Of a DNA stretch of 64,000 bases, positions 18,801 to 33,800 are shown in pieces (positions within the stretch are counted from its first letter, which is position 1; each line of letters starts with the position of its first letter). This DNA is from Niveibacterium terrae. Lineage in GTDB: Bacteria; Pseudomonadota; Gammaproteobacteria; Burkholderiales; Rhodocyclaceae. A program made the translations under genes and the position numbers. The stretch spans positions 3,658,001 through 3,722,000 of the forward strand of contig NZ_CP172404.1 in the NCBI RefSeq assembly GCF_048213115.1. The letters run 5' to 3'. The notes below the pieces were generated by a model, which was given only the letters and a program-made list of their open reading frames with translations, was not told where the DNA came from and ran no database searches.

Positions 18801-21800
18801 CCAGAGGCGACGACCGGCGCATCGTTGACCGGTGCGACAGCGAAGCTCAGCGTCGCCTCGTTCGACAGCAGCTGGCCGTCGCTGAGCGCGAAGCGGACCG
18901 AATCGACGCCATTGAAGTTCGCCGCCGGCGTATAGACGTAGTGGCCATCGGCATCGACGGTCAGCGTGCCGTGCGCAGGCCCGGCGACGATCACGGCCGT
19001 CAGCGCATCGCCTTCGATGTCGCTGCCCAGCGCGACGAGATCGACCGTCGCGCGGCCGTCCTCGAGCAGGCTCACGGTGGCGTCGCTCGCCACCGGCGCA
19101 TCATCGACCGGCGTCACGGTCAGCGTCACCGTCGCCGCTTCGCTGGTCTGGGTCGCGGACTTCAGCGCATAGCTGAAGCTGTCCGAGCCCGACCAGTTCG
19201 CGTCCGGCGTATAGCTGAAACTGCCGTCGGCATTGAGGCTCACGCGGCCGTGCTGAGGTGCGGCCACCAGCACCGGCTGAACGCCGTCCGGAGCGCTGAC
19301 GACATCGTTGCCCATCACATCGATGCGGATCGGCGTGTCTTCGGCCGTCTGCGCCACATCGTCCCTGGCCTGCAAATCGCTCAGCACCTGGACGTCGCGG
19401 ACCAGCATCGCGCTGTCGGCTTCGCCGAAACCGAGCAGGTCGAAAGACAGCTCCATCGCGGTGCCGGTCGGAATGCCCGCCAGATCCAGCGTATAGGTCC
19501 GGCTGCCATCGGCGTTGTCGGTGACGATGAGGCCGGAAGCGGAGCGGACCCGCCCTGCCAGCCCGGCATGGGGCGCCTGGATGTTCAGGAAGGCGTCGCT
19601 GTGCGTCAGCCCATCCACCGAGCGCAGAGCAGCCCCGGTGTTCGCGTCGAGCAGCGCCGCCTCGAACGCATCGTTCGGCCCGTTGGCCTGATCCTTCAGA
19701 TCGCCCGCCAGCGTGAAGCGCAGGAAGCGGTCGTGCTCGCCGAGCGTGAAGACCTGGCGCAGCGAGGATTGCGCGTCGGAGCGCTCGGCAAGCCGGGCAC
19801 CGTCGGCGCCGAAGCTGACCGCGCCGGAGAATATCCGGCCTGAACCATCTCCCCATTCCGTCATTGATTCAGCTTTTGCTCCATTGAAAATCTTTTGCAC
19901 AACTCGACCGGCATCACCCAACAAAACATCGTCACTCCATTTACTAGAAAGGGCTCTATTCTCATTAATGGCGAAACATGAATATTCATCATTTCTTTTA
20001 CCCGGAATAGCCCCATTCTCACTAACGGTGAGATACGGCAATTTTGGCAACGACGACAAAGACAAACCAAGGTTGTAATTTTTTTTATAAAAAACAAGCG
20101 CGCTTTTTAGAGCATTTGCGTTATCCCACTGAACACCCATCGACGCCTTCAACAAGGCCACCTGCTCTGACATAAAAGACAGATGAACATCATTTATCGA
20201 CCCAGACCCCATTAAATTTGGCACATTACTAACAAACTGTTTAGGCTTTTTCTGGTCCGCGCCAAGAAAGTAATCCTCCCCCAAACCAAATGTATGCCCC
20301 AGCTCATGGTCCACCGTATTAACCAACATCCCAGCAAAAGATGCCTTCCCAGCCCATCCGTAGTTAATCCCAACAGAAACATATACTTGCTGGGCAACAG
20401 TCTGATTAAGCGCATCAGTTAGCGCCCACAGTTTTGCAGAAAAAGGAACGCCTCCACTCCCAGAAATGAGCGGATCCAACCATCCGGCATCCCCATTGTG
20501 CCCCCTTCTACTATCCACATAGAGACCCGACTGAGGTATCGCATATCCACAAACATCGCCCGTATCACGCCAATTTACTGTTGGCCCCTGTGACCAGACA
20601 GAACCAGCCGGCGCATCATTTACAACTCTAATACCAGACGAACCAAAGCACTTAACCCCCGAAAAATCCCGACTAACATAATAGGAAACTTCTTTCGAAA
20701 GCTTATCAAAAAGAGAGTCAAACCCCTTCTGCAGCGGCGTCAAAACAGCCCCAGGCAAAGGCCGAGAGTACTTCCCGACGAACCTGCCAAACAAATTTCC
20801 AAAAGTAGCACTTGTTATTACTGAAGAAGCACCATAATCTTTCGGGTAAATTTTATCCGCCGGGATTAAATATTTCCACACCCCACTAGAAACCTTAGAA
20901 AAAGTCCCCTTCGAGCTAAATGCCCTTACAAGCTCTTCTTTAAGACCACTAAGATTCAAATTAATAACCGATGGTGCTGTCTTTTTTCCCTTTACCGACA
21001 ACCCCTTCCCTGCCCCATCCAAGAACTCACGCCCGCTAGAATTTGTAATTTTCAAATTATCGAACGAGTACGATGCGTGTGTCGAGCTAAACCCACTCCC
21101 CTGGGACAAAGGATCAAAGCTCCACAGAGAGGCACCACTACCATTAAGCCCTGCATAGTGAAATTCACCATTTTTACCAGTTATCCGAACTGGCATAACC
21201 GACTGGTTTGGCATATAAACACCAACCTTTTTCACCCCCTTTACTCCTCCAGCGCCATCCGCCAATGTATTCCCAAAGACCACAACATTGGGATCAGTAT
21301 CACTTCCGGCCAAAACTCCGGAAAACGCTGAATTATTTGGATCGATCATTTTCAGCACCGCCACTGCATTGGTTGCATTTACATAGCGAACAATCTGAAA
21401 CACGTTTTTTTTAACAACGTTGCCGCACCGAACCGTTATTGTGACTTGACACCCATAAAGTTCGTCATTATCCAACAATGAAAACCCGTTAGCGCCATAC
21501 ATTTCAGAGAATGTTTTGGCTTGCGCACAAACATTAACCGTTTTCCCTGGTCGCAAATCGAACTTTGTGTCAACAAAACCAACCCCAGCAGTCTTGCTTA
21601 GCCCAGAAGCCCCACCGTAATTAATAGACAGAAATTTTTCGACAAGCAGCTTATTATTTTTATCCAAAGGTCCATCAACACGCACATCGACGTAAGACGT
21701 ATCAACAGAAGACAATCCGGTTATTGCTGTTGAAAACACTGTCTCCCTTGTTAGGGCCGCATTTGTAATTAGCTTTGTCGAAATTGATGAAGTAAACGTT

Positions 21801-24800
21801 CCATCAAAAAACGTCCCGACAGGCTGGCTGGTGGGCGTCGGGATCAACTGCTCGGCATCGGTCGGCAATTTGATGTGCTTGCTCATCCTCTGCTCGGCGG
21901 GCATCGCGAGCGCGGCGTCGATCAGCGCATCGACGCTCCAGGCGTGGCTCTGGTGCGGCTGCTGGGTCAGCTGGTCGAGGGTGCCGTAGCCGCCTTCGAG
22001 CTGGCCGATGATCAGCTTGCGGTCGCCTTCCGACACGGTCAGGCTCCTGATCCCATAGCCGTCGAGCGGCAGCGTCGCGCCGAGGAAGACCGGCTGTCCC
22101 TTCTTGCCGAAGGGATCCTGAATCACGCCGAGTTTGCCGCCGACGGCCACCTTCTGCGCGCTGGCGCTGCCACCCACCGCGGTCGGCGGTCCGAACGGGC
22201 TGGTCTGCGCGAACATCGGCGCCTCGAACATCGCCTTCCAGTACGGGTCGAGGAAGTTGTAGTTGTCGTCGGCGACGATCGCGTATTCGACACCGTCCTT
22301 CTCGACCAGCACCGCGCTCTGCGCGCGCTGGATATCGAGGCGATCTTTTTGAATATGGCCGCTCTGATCCATCGAGATCGATGTCGTGCTCGCGGACAGG
22401 GGTTCGCCATTCTCGCCACGCTTGATGCTCAGCGTGATCAGCCCCTTGTTGTAATCGCCGGGGCTGCCGATCAGGAACTCGTCGGAATCGCGGGTCGCGC
22501 TGACCATGCCAGGGGTCTTGGCGCTGGAACCGTCGGCCGGCAGGCTGGCAATGATCGGCGCACCGATACGCCCCGTCTCGAAATCCAGCGTGTCGAGATC
22601 GAAGACATAGATGTCGCCGCGCCCATTGCTCGGGCTGAGCAGGCTGACGCCAGCATTCTGCGCGGGTGCGGTGACGACCAGAGTCCGGCCATCCGGGCCG
22701 ATCTCCATGCCGCCAATGCCGTTGCGCGCCGCGTCCAGCCCCGTCCCTTTCAGCGTGACCGGCTGGTGGTAGCCCTTGCTTCCGGGCATGATATTGATCG
22801 CGATCAGCCGGCTCCCCGCTGCATTTCCCCAGCGATTGCCCTCGCCGACGATCAGCGTGTCGCCGGTGCTGGCGACGCTGGTGATATTGCGTCCGGCCGG
22901 GATCTTGATCTCGTCGATGATCTTGAAACTGATCATGTCGATCACATAGACGACGCCATTGCCACCGACATAGCAGCGGCTCAGATCGTCGGTGATCACC
23001 AGCGGCTGGATCTTCGATCCGGTCAGGTAGCTGCCGTCGAAATCGTTGAATCCGATCGTCTTGACGAGGTCGGAGCTGCCATCGTGGTTCTGGCGCACGA
23101 ACTCGACACCGGTACGCGTCAGCACAGCGGCCATGTCGGTGTGCTGAGTCATCCGCACTTCATTGCCCGCGTATTCGCTGGTCTCGCCTTTCACGAGCTG
23201 GCCAGAGCCGTCGATATAGTCGCCCGAGACCACGCGCACCAGCTGCCACGAGGCGCTGCCTATGGCCAGACCCGCGGGCGGGGTGAATCTCAGTTCACCA
23301 GAGAAGTTTCCAGGCAGCACCTTGCCCCTTTTTGTCGAGACATCGAACTGCGCTCCATCGGGATAGAGCGCACGCAGCACCATCGTGCTGGCCTGATCGA
23401 CATCCGTCGTGGCTGGATTGCTGACCTGCAGCACCACTTCGCCAGAGTCTTCATCGGGCTTGATGTCGGTGATCGTCGGCAGAGTCAGGTTGCCGACCAC
23501 CTCCGGCGCGGCAGGCAGAAGACCGCTCAGATCGAGTTGCGGCGTCCCCTGAACCGCCACGCTGCCGAACTGCGGGATACCCGCGTAATAGCGGCCGACA
23601 TTGACCGTGCTCGCGGCGCTGGCCAGGATGCCCAGCAGATCGAGCGAGGCACCGACTCCCATCATGCTGACGCCCAGGCCGCCGAAGCTGGCCCAGTCGC
23701 CCGCGCCCAGGCTCAGGCCCGAGATATTGCCCAGCGACGTCGAACGGGCGATCAGGTATTCGCCGTCGCAGACAACCCCAGGGAAAGGCGGGCTGGAAGT
23801 CCGGGCGACGCCGTCTTCGCCGACGAAGCCGTTCTCGACCACCCACCAGGTGTCCGCCCAGCCACCGCCGGGCTGCATGACTTGGCCCCTGCGGAAGAAG
23901 TAGACCTCATCTCCGGCTTTCGCCCCGGTTCCGGCTTGAACCGGAATCGCCAGCTGGACGCGGCTGCTCGTCTGCGCACCGCCCAGATCCAGCTTGAACG
24001 CGCCGAGCGCTTCCATGACGCCGGGTGCGGGAGCCGCCATGCCGGTCACGGCCTGCAGATCGGGCAGCGCGATGCGGCTGATAGAAACCTGAGCGTCATG
24101 CGGCAGAGTCCCGGCACCGATCAAAACCGTTTCACCGGTCTCGGCGCTGACGACACCGCCAACATCGGCCGCGACCGTGACGGCGCGCGGAGCCGGAGTG
24201 CTGTCGTCGGAGTCGGTCAGCTGGGCGGCTTGCACGACCAGCGTGATATCGGTCTGTCCGATCACCTGCTCAGTCAGATTGCCCGAACCGTCCACCTCGC
24301 TGGCGAGATGGACGATCGATATCGTGACCTTGCCCGCGCGCAGCGCGGTGATCAGACCGTCGGCGCTGACCGTGGCGATGCTCTCGTCGGAAACGATATA
24401 GCGCGTCGCACTGGAGACCGCGGCTTGAGCCGGAATGACATAGTCGTAGGTCTCTCCGGTATCCGGATCGACGTCGTGCTCGGTCTGCTCGGGATTCCCG
24501 GCAAAGACAGTGGTCGTGGCCGCATGCGCATCGCGCACTTCGCCGGTGCCCGGATCGGTGACGAGTACCTTGAGCTGCCTTGTCGCGCCAGGAGTCAGCG
24601 CGAGCGTGCCCGGATAGACATCGGGCTGGATCACGGGCGCCGCTGACGCGGAGCCCGAGCCCTCACCGGTGCTGCTCTGGGCCTGAACGGGATTCAACGC
24701 GACGACCGCCCTCACCACCCGCCCATCGACATCGGTGCGCGAGACTTCGATCAGCGCGCTTCCCGCGCTCTTGACGCTGAGCTGATCGAGGCGGTCATCG

Positions 24801-27800
24801 ACCGTCACCGCGTCGGCGCCGACATAGCCCATGCCGGCGAGGCTGGCGTTGCGAACCGTCAGATAGGCACCGGATGCACTCAGCTCGACGCCCTTCTCGT
24901 CTTCGAAGTCCCCGGTTGCGTGGATCACGACGCTCTGCCCAGCCTGGAGAGCCGGCAGCGCGCCGAGGTGGATCGCCAGCAGCTTCGCGCCGCTGACATT
25001 GGCCTTGATCTCGATCGGCGCGCCGGCGGCGAAACCATCGTCGGCCTGAAGGCGGATCACCGCTTCACCTGAATAGCCGGTCTCCGGCGTGAAGACCAGG
25101 CTCTGGCCGTCGGCCGACAGGTGCACGCTGCCGTGGGTCGCGCCGAGCACGCGCCAGAAGAGCGAATCGCCCTCGAAGTCGCCGGCGAGGCTCCCCAGCT
25201 GGAGCTGGCTCGCGAGGTCGGTGTGGGTCTTCAGCGTCGGCAGGATGGCTGCCGCGACCGGCGCCTGGTTTGCATGCCAGCCGTAGTTGGCATAGAGCAC
25301 CTGGCGGTCGCTGGCATCGACGCGGCCATCGCCGTTGAGGTCGCCCGCGGAGGCAGCCGTCGCCGCGGCGCTCTCCCATGCGGCGCTGTCGGCGCCATCG
25401 AGGACGCCGTCGCGGTTCATGTCCCCGGCCAGGCTGATGCTGACACTAGCCTTGCCGCTGCCGCTGACGCGCAGCAGCTTGATGCCGGCATCGGTGATGC
25501 GCACCAGGAAGGTATGGACGGATCCGTTCTGATAGCTGCCGAGCACGCTGCCGCCGGTAACGCCGAGGCTGGTCGCGGGGTCGGCGCAATCGAGCTGCAC
25601 CGCGACGATGACGGCGCCCTGGGCACCGGACACCTTGACGCTGGAAGCGAGCTCGCTTTCGCGGACCGCGAAGGCGATGTTGCGTGGCGTGGCTAGCGAA
25701 CCGCTCCAGGCGTTCGCGTCGGGCGTCGCGACCCAGTTCACCGCAGCGCCGAGATAGGCGTCGAGCGGGGTGTCGAGCGCCCTGCCCTGCCCATCGTAGG
25801 CGACGGGTTGGCCCAGATCGTCGGTGCCGAGCTGACGGACGAGGATCAGGCGAGAGGCACTGTCATAGCGATAGCTCAGAGCCGTCGCCGTGCCGTCGGC
25901 GGCGAGCGGACCGGTGATCCGGTCGATACGGCCTTGCCCGTCGCGATGGAAATCGATGCGCTGCTGGGCGGCGCCATCGACCGCGTCGATGCCGGCATCG
26001 GACACCAGCCACTTGACGCCGTCAGCGAAGTCGATTCGGGTGAGCTTGCCCTGCACATCGAGCTGGTAATGGCTGCCGTCAGGCGCGATCAGCGTGTAGG
26101 AAGCCGGCATCCAGGGCAGGCCGGTGGCCTGGTCGTAGAGGCCGCGGCCGAGCAACTGCAGCGCCTCGGCCTTGCCCGCGTCGTCGGAACCGTGTGCTTG
26201 CAGGGTCCAGCCATTGCAGGCCGAGAAGACCGGGCGATAGACGACCGGCGAGCCGGGCTGGCTTGCCAGCGCCTCGCTCTGCGCGCTCAGCGTGAAGCTC
26301 AGGTACTGCGGCGTCGCAGCCGCCTGATCCAGCGAGGACGGCACCTGCAGCCAGACCTTGGCGCCCTGCTGCCAGGCCGCGATGGCACCCAGCGCGTCGT
26401 GCGCGGCCTGATCGTGGCTCAGGCCCAGATCGAGCGCCGGCAGAGTCCAGTTGCCCAGATCGCCTTGTGCTCCGACCGTCGAGCTCAGCGTGCGGGTGAT
26501 CGCGAGGCTGTGGCCATCGAGCGTGAAGCTGGCGTCGGTGCGGCTCTGCACGCTGAAGTGCTTGACCGTGGTGTCGACGACCACATTCGCGTCGACCTCG
26601 CTGCTCCTGCCCATCAGATCCCAGGCGGTGAAGCGCAATTGATAGGCGCCGTTCTCGAACATGGCCGGATCGAGTTGGCCGAGGCCGATCGCGCCGCTGC
26701 GGTTTTCCGCGGCGAGGCTTAGCTCGGTCAGCGTGGTCCATTTGCCCGAGTTCGCCGGGGCGATCTGCAGGCGGTAGCCCATCAGCTGCTGCTCCTGCAG
26801 CGTGGCTTGGAGGTCCAGAAGGTCGGCGAGGACCAGCGGACGGCTGCCGGCGGAGCACCCGGTGAGCAGCCCAGCCCAGGCCAGCGCCGGAGCAGTGGAG
26901 TCCGCCGGATCCTTGACGCGCAGGGTCTGGGTGCGGGTGCCGGTGAAGCCGTCCTGGTCGGTCGCGGTCGCCCGCACTTCGATCAGTCCGGGGCCGCTGG
27001 CGGTCAGGCGCAACCGCCCACCGGCATCGAGCGCGACGCTCTGCCAAGTGTCGCTGCCCAGCGCCGAGCCGCGCACTTCGACCCGGATGTCGGCAATCGC
27101 CGCGAAGCCGTCGGCGCGCACCGTCGCGACAATGAGCTGCCCCGGCAGGACCGGGGTGCTGGGCGTCGCGGAAACGACGACGGCCGGAGCATTGCTGGCC
27201 GCATCGGCGAGCGCGCGCAGCGTGAAGGTCTTGCTGACCGAGACCTTGCCATCGGAAACCTGGGCAGTGACGACGAAATCGCCGACCTGACCGGGGCCCG
27301 GCGTCCAGCTCAGACGCTGCGCGGCGGCATCGTAATGGGCGCCTTCGGGCAGATTGCTGAAGCTGACGGCGAGCGAGCGGGTCTGGGCCGCACCATCGGC
27401 ATCGGAGACCAGGATCGCGCCATTGCCGCTGCCGCCGAACAGCACCGGCAGGCTCAGGCTCTGGCCAACCAGCACCGCATGCGAAGCGACCTCGATCTGG
27501 GGCGCGCGGTCGACGTCGAGAACCCTGACCTGAACCTTGCGTTCGGTGACGGCCTGGCCGTCACTGACCGTGAAGGTGAAGACAAAGGGCTGGTCCGTCC
27601 GGGTCGCGTTGTCGACGACGTCCTGTCCGGGTGTCCATTCGAAGTAGCCGCTGACCGGATCGAAGGAGACACCGGCCGGCGTGTCCGCGTCGCGGACCAG
27701 ACCGTAGCTCAGCGCATCGCGATCCGCATCGGCGCCGCGCAGGCTGAAGCCCAATGTCTCGCCTTCATTGACCAGCTGCAAGGGCATCGGCAGCAGCACC

Positions 27801-30800
27801 GGCGCGAGGTTGGTGTTCGCGACATCGAGATCGATGCGACGGCTGACCGTCCCGGCGCCGTCGCTGGCGGTGACCGTGAAGCTGTAGCGGCCGTGTTGGG
27901 CCGCAAAGTAGTCCGGCGTCCAGTTGAGCGTCAGCGTGCTGCTGCCGTTCGAGCCGGTGGCGGCGGAGAAGCTCATGCCGGCCGGCAGGTCCGCACAGCT
28001 CCAGCTGATCGCATCACCGTCGGCGTCGAGTCCGGCGAGCTGAAGGCTCATCGGCACGCCTTCGGTCGCGGCAATCGCGGTGGCCGTAACGCCACCGGCG
28101 GCGAGATCGGCCCCGACGCTGGCGCCACTGGCGGTCAGCGCCAGCACGGCCGGAGCCGTGTTCGCGGAGCGCACGACGATGCGCAGATTGCGCGCCACGA
28201 CATTGGGCACCGGAACGGCATCGGGATCGGTCTGATAGCCCGCATCCTTGGGCCCCAGGCCGCTGTCGCGGACTTCGATGCTGAGATCGTGGTTGCCCAA
28301 ATCGGCGGCGGTCGGGGTCCAGGTCAGCGTCGCGTGGCCATAGACCGAACTCGGTGTCAGCACGGCGCCAGCGGGCAGGCCGTAGCCGTTGAAGCTCAGC
28401 GCGTCCTGATCCAGGTCCGAGACGAGGATGGGCAGGCTCAGGCTCTGACCGACCACGGCCACGATCTGGCTGGGCAAGGTCATCACCGGCGCCTCGCTGG
28501 CGCTGCGCACGGTCACGACGAAGCTCTTGGCTTGCGACATCACCTGATTGACATCGCCGTCGCCATCGTCCTGGGCGACGACGGTGATCGTGTAATCGCC
28601 CCGGTCGCCCGCGCCCGGCGCGAAGCGGATCACTCCTGAGGCCGCGCCTGGCCCTGTAGCCGGATTCTGGACATAGCTCGCGCAGCGCGGCAGGCCGGTC
28701 ACGGTGAGCTGGACCGGGTTGCCGTCGGCATCGGTCGCATAGACCGGGATTTCGAGCACCGCGCCCTTGTCGACGAAGGCGTTGCCGATGTCGCCGATCT
28801 CGGGCGCGCGGTTCGCATTGCTAACGACGATGGGCACGATCACGGTCGAGGACTTGGGCGTTCCCGTGCCGTCGCCATCGTCGGTCGCGGTCACCGTGAC
28901 GTGGTAGGTGCCGGCCTGCGCGTAACCGGGCTGCCAGACGATCTCCATCGTGTCCTCATCGAAGCTGGCGCCTTTGGGCAGGCCATCGATGTGGTAGTGG
29001 ACCGGCGACGGAGTCAAGCTTCCGCCGCTGGCGGGCGCGGTCGGCGACAGACGGACCTTGGGCTCGAAATCGGGGTTGTCCGGGTCGAACGCGAACACGC
29101 TGATGCGCAGCGAATCGCCCTCGAGCACGTTCCATGTCTCGCCCGCGACGAGGCCCGGATCGAATTCCGGAGCGCCGTTCACGTTGAGCACCTTGAGCAC
29201 GATCTCGCGGGTCACGCTGGTCGTGACCGGATCGGAACCGTCCGCCGGGGTGTAGGTCGCGACCAGCGTGACCGGAATGTTCAGGTCGCCGTGCGCGGAA
29301 TAACCCGGCGTCCATTCGAACCAGCCGGTCGCCGCATCGAGCGTCGCACCACCGGGCAGCCAGGGCGCGACGTATTCCAGAGAGATGCTCGTGCCGTCGG
29401 CTTGGCTCAGGCCGCCCGGCATGCTGCCAGGCAGCTGCAACGCGAAGCGCTCGCCCTCGCGCAGGGTCTGCGCCGGAAGGGCCGGGAAGACCGGCTTCGC
29501 ATAGCCCTGCGTCACCGTGATCGTGAAGCTGCGGCTGACCACGGTCTTGCCGTCGCTGGCCAGGATCGTCACGTTTTTGTAGCTTCCGGCCTGGTCATAA
29601 CCCGGCGTCCAGCGCAGGCAGCCGCTCTTCGCATCGAACACCGCGCCCGCAGGCAGGTTGCGCACGCTCAGCGTCAGCACATCGCCATCGGCGTCGGAGG
29701 CGAGCAGAGGCAGGTTCAGCGCCTCGCCTTCGCCCAGCGTCACGTCGTCCTGAGTGGCGACGACCGGCGCATGGTTGCCACCCGCGACCGCAATCGTGAA
29801 GCTCCGGTATGTCACACCGCCGCGGCCGTCCTGGACGCGGATGACCAGCGTCGTATCGGCTCTATCGTTCGCGGTCGGGGTCCAGCTGAGCGTGGCCTGC
29901 GAGACATAGCCCTTGTCGGTCTGGGTCGCCGCCCCCGCATTCAAAGTCAGGCCTTCGGGCGCCTGGACGATCTGCCAGTAGAACTGGCTGCCATCGGCAT
30001 CGAAAGCGCCCAGCGTCGCCGTCCAGGCAGCGCCCACGGTCGCCGCGGGCAGTTCTGCCGAGGTCGCGGAATCAGCGCCAGTGCTGTCGCTAGCCGTCAA
30101 GCTGCCCCAGACGCCATACAGCGCGTCGAGTTCGTTGGCGGGCAGATCGGCAGGCAGACCAAGCAGCGCCAGCACCTCGGCGTCGGTCGTCGCGCTGGAG
30201 AAGTCCGTCTTCTGCAGTTTGTCGCTCAGCGCCGCCTGATCGGCCAAACCCATCCGGGTCAGCAGGGCGCTCAGCGCGGCCGGGTCGATAGGCGTGGGAT
30301 CGGTCGGAGCCGCCGGACCGCTCGGGTCGGCCGAAGCCAGGGTAACGACATAGACGCTGGGCGGGACGTTCTGGTAGGGCACGGCGTAGATGCCATGGCC
30401 CAGGTCGAACTTCGCGAGGCGGGTATCTCCCGGGTGGGTGCCCAGCAACTGGGCCGGAGTCACCGAGACGGTCTGGGCGGCGAGCGTCTCGCCGATGCGC
30501 AGCTTGCCACCGACGAGGCTTGCGCTCAGATCGATCAGCCACAGGCCGGGCTGCGCGCCCTGGCTCGCTCCGCCAATCGCACCGCCAAAGTAGCGGCCCG
30601 GATCGAGCAGCAATGTGATCGGCCCTTTCAGATCCACGGTGCCGATGTTCGTGACCGTGACATCGTAGCTGAGCTCTCCGGTCGCGCGATCGGCACGCGT
30701 ATTGCTGAAGGTGAGGCGGACCGAGCTGCTCATGTCCATCACCGTCGTGAAACTCGTCACATAGGCATTGGCGAGCTTGACCTGGGTCGCGCTGCGCAGG

Positions 30801-33800
30801 TCCGCGCTGATGCTCAGCTGATAGGAGCCGCTCGTCAGAGCCGGCAGGCTCAGGATAGCGGCCTTGCGCTCGGCATCCCAACGCACGCTCTGCGGCACGA
30901 AGCTGGCCGCGTTCGCGCTGCCGCCGACCGCCGTCAGTTGGAAGTCATTGACGTTGAGCACGCTGAACGCGTCGCCCTCGCCCGTCCACATCGCCTGGTC
31001 GAAATAGACCGCGATCTGGTTCAGAGGCAGGGGCACGACCGAGCCATCGGCGACGCTGACCGCGGTGACCGTCGGCGCCTTGATCGGCGCGATCTCGTCG
31101 ATGCGGCCGGTTTCGGCGATCAGCACGCGGCCGTCGCTGCTCGCGACGATGCTCTCGCCGCGCGTGCCACCGCTGGCCACCTGCAGCACGCGGTGCGAAG
31201 CGAGTTCGATCATCCAGACCGAGGCCTTGTGCGGCACGTCGCTCGCCGCGCCATCGACAACCGGGCGTTGCGGCAGATTGCTGGAGACGAACATCAGGCC
31301 TTCGAGCTGGGTGCCGGCCGCACCAAAGGCGATGCTGTCGACGACGCCGCTCAAGCGGTATTCGAGTTCGGCGCGCCCGCGGGTCTTGCCCGTCATCGGG
31401 AAGCTGACGATGTCGGTCGTGCTACCCGGCTCGGCCGAGCGGATGTCCTGGCCGGTCCAGCGCACGGCCCACAGCCGGCCATCGGGTCCGAAAGCCAGAT
31501 CGCCGACCCGCTCGTTGCTGAAGTGGGTCCAGGCCCGATCCGGATCGGAGGCCGCCGGATCGAAGATCTCGATGCCGTTGCCGGAGCTGACATAGAGCGC
31601 GCCATCGGCGCTCACCGCCAAGGCATGGGTCAGCGGCTCACCCTGGGGACCGCTGACGGTACGCAGCACCGAGCCACTGCTCGCATCGATCAGCAGCAGT
31701 TGATCGCCGGTCATGACCCAGAGCTGACCATGGGCGTCGAGCGCCATGTCGAGCACGGGCGAGGCGAGCGTGAAGAGCGGCGTGACGCTGTGACCGCCGT
31801 CCTTGTCGTAGTGGAAGACTTCGTTGCGCAGCTCTCCGGCGCTGGCGAGGAAGCTGTGGTCGGCGAGCTCGACCATGGCCAGGGCGCCTATATCGCCGGC
31901 GCTAGCCTTGAAGCCGTCGGCAAAGCCGCGCAGCGAGAAAGGTGCCAGCACGGTCTGCAGATCCGCGGTCTGGGTCGGAGCGATCGCTCCGGGCAGTTGC
32001 GAAGTCGACTGCTGGAACAGCGTGTTGGCAGAGTAGCTGCGGTCCGGGTTGGCCAGAGGCAGCTCGGGCGTCTGGGTCACAGTGGTATTGCTGCCCAGGC
32101 CATCGAGCACGGCCTGGCGGCTGCCGTCATCAGGCAAGACCGCATTGCTGACCGACGCGGCTTCGGTATTGCCGGCGATGTCGGTCGCGACGGCCAGGAA
32201 CTCGTAGCTGCAGCCGGCTTTGCCGGTGAACACGCCCTGGGTCTGACTGGCCGGGACCTGGCGTTGCCAGATCTTGAAGTCGCCGCCGTTCTCGGCGACA
32301 TAGACCGTGACATGGCTGATGCCGCTGACATCGTCCGTGGCGCTCCACTTCACATTGAAAGTGGGCGCAGCTTGGGCGTCGTTGCCCAAAGCCGTGGCGG
32401 TAACGGTGGTGACCGGAGGCGTCACGTCGAGCGTGTAGCTGACGGTATTGGTGTCTATCGGCGGAGCATCGCCGAAGATCACGGTCGCCGAGGCGCTGAC
32501 GGTCTTGCCCGACTGCGCTGTGTCCACGCTCTGGATCGTGTAGCTGACCGAGCCGCTCTTGAGCGAGGCATCGGCGCGCAAGTTGCCCGAGGCGTCGTAG
32601 GCGGAGAGCAGGCCGTGGGTCGCATCGTCGAGCACTTCACCGGTCTGCGGATCGATGGCCTGGAGCAGCCAGGTCGCGATGTGCGTTTCGGCATCGATGC
32701 CGGCGCTGACGCGCAGGATGAAGCCCTTGCTGCCCGAGAAATCGAAGTCCCCCTGGAAGACGGCCTGACCGGTGGGGATATGCACGTTGATATCGCCCAG
32801 CTTCAGGTCGCCCAGGCGCAGGCTGCGGGCATCGAGCTGAGGATCGAGCTGGGTCGTGATCCGGATCTGGCCCTGCGGACGGGTGTCCGGCGCCGTGAAA
32901 CTGACGCTATAGGGAAGATCGGTGTTCGCGGGCAGATAGGCCACGCCGGAGCTCGCCGCCGAGGCCTGGGGACCGCTGAGGGTCGCCAGGCTCTTCGCGG
33001 CGGAGTTCTTCTGCGCAGCGAACTGCAGGTACTGGCTCAGGTTCAGAGAAGCCTGCCCGACCGGGTTGAACTTTTCGTCGAGCACGCCGATGTGGCGCAG
33101 GTATTCGAGCTCGGGCTGGGCCCCGGCGAAGACGTTGAAGTTGAGGAACTGGGTCTGGGCCTTCGCGTTCTGCTTGAAAGCCGAAGAATCGGCCAGCGCC
33201 GGGACCGGGATCTCGGCCGTATTGCCATCTTGATCGGTGCGGACTTCCGTGTACTCGACCTTGTCCTTGGCGGCTTGAGAATCCCCCGCCCAGCGAGCCG
33301 TGTCGCCATACCATTGCTGGACCTTGGCGAAGAAGCCGAGCAGGTCGGACTGGGTGCGATAGCTGTCACCCGCCTTGGCGAGCAGGATGCCGGTCGCCAG
33401 CGTCGCATTCAGGCTGACGACCTGGACCGAATCGCGAATCGCCGGAGCCTGGTCGGCCGGACGCAGCAGGCCGGAGGCTTCCAGTGCAGCGAGCCACCCC
33501 TGGACCCATTGGCCTTCGTCGGCGGCGAGCAGAGTCAGCGCCTCGGGCGCCGTGCGGTCGGCGAGGATCGCGGTGCGCAGCGCCTTGGCGTGGGCGCTCT
33601 GCTCGGCGACGAACTCGTCCCGGGTCAAGGCCGTCGCCGCGCCGACGATGTTGAAGCGGAACGGAATCGCCAGGGTTTCGAGCTTGGTCAGGTGGGTTTC
33701 AGGATCCGGGGACAGGAACTTGGCGGTCAAGCCCTGCTGGATCTTGTCGAGATCCTCTGCCCCCTTGTCGAGCAGGCCCGTCGCCTTCCAGTCCGGATGC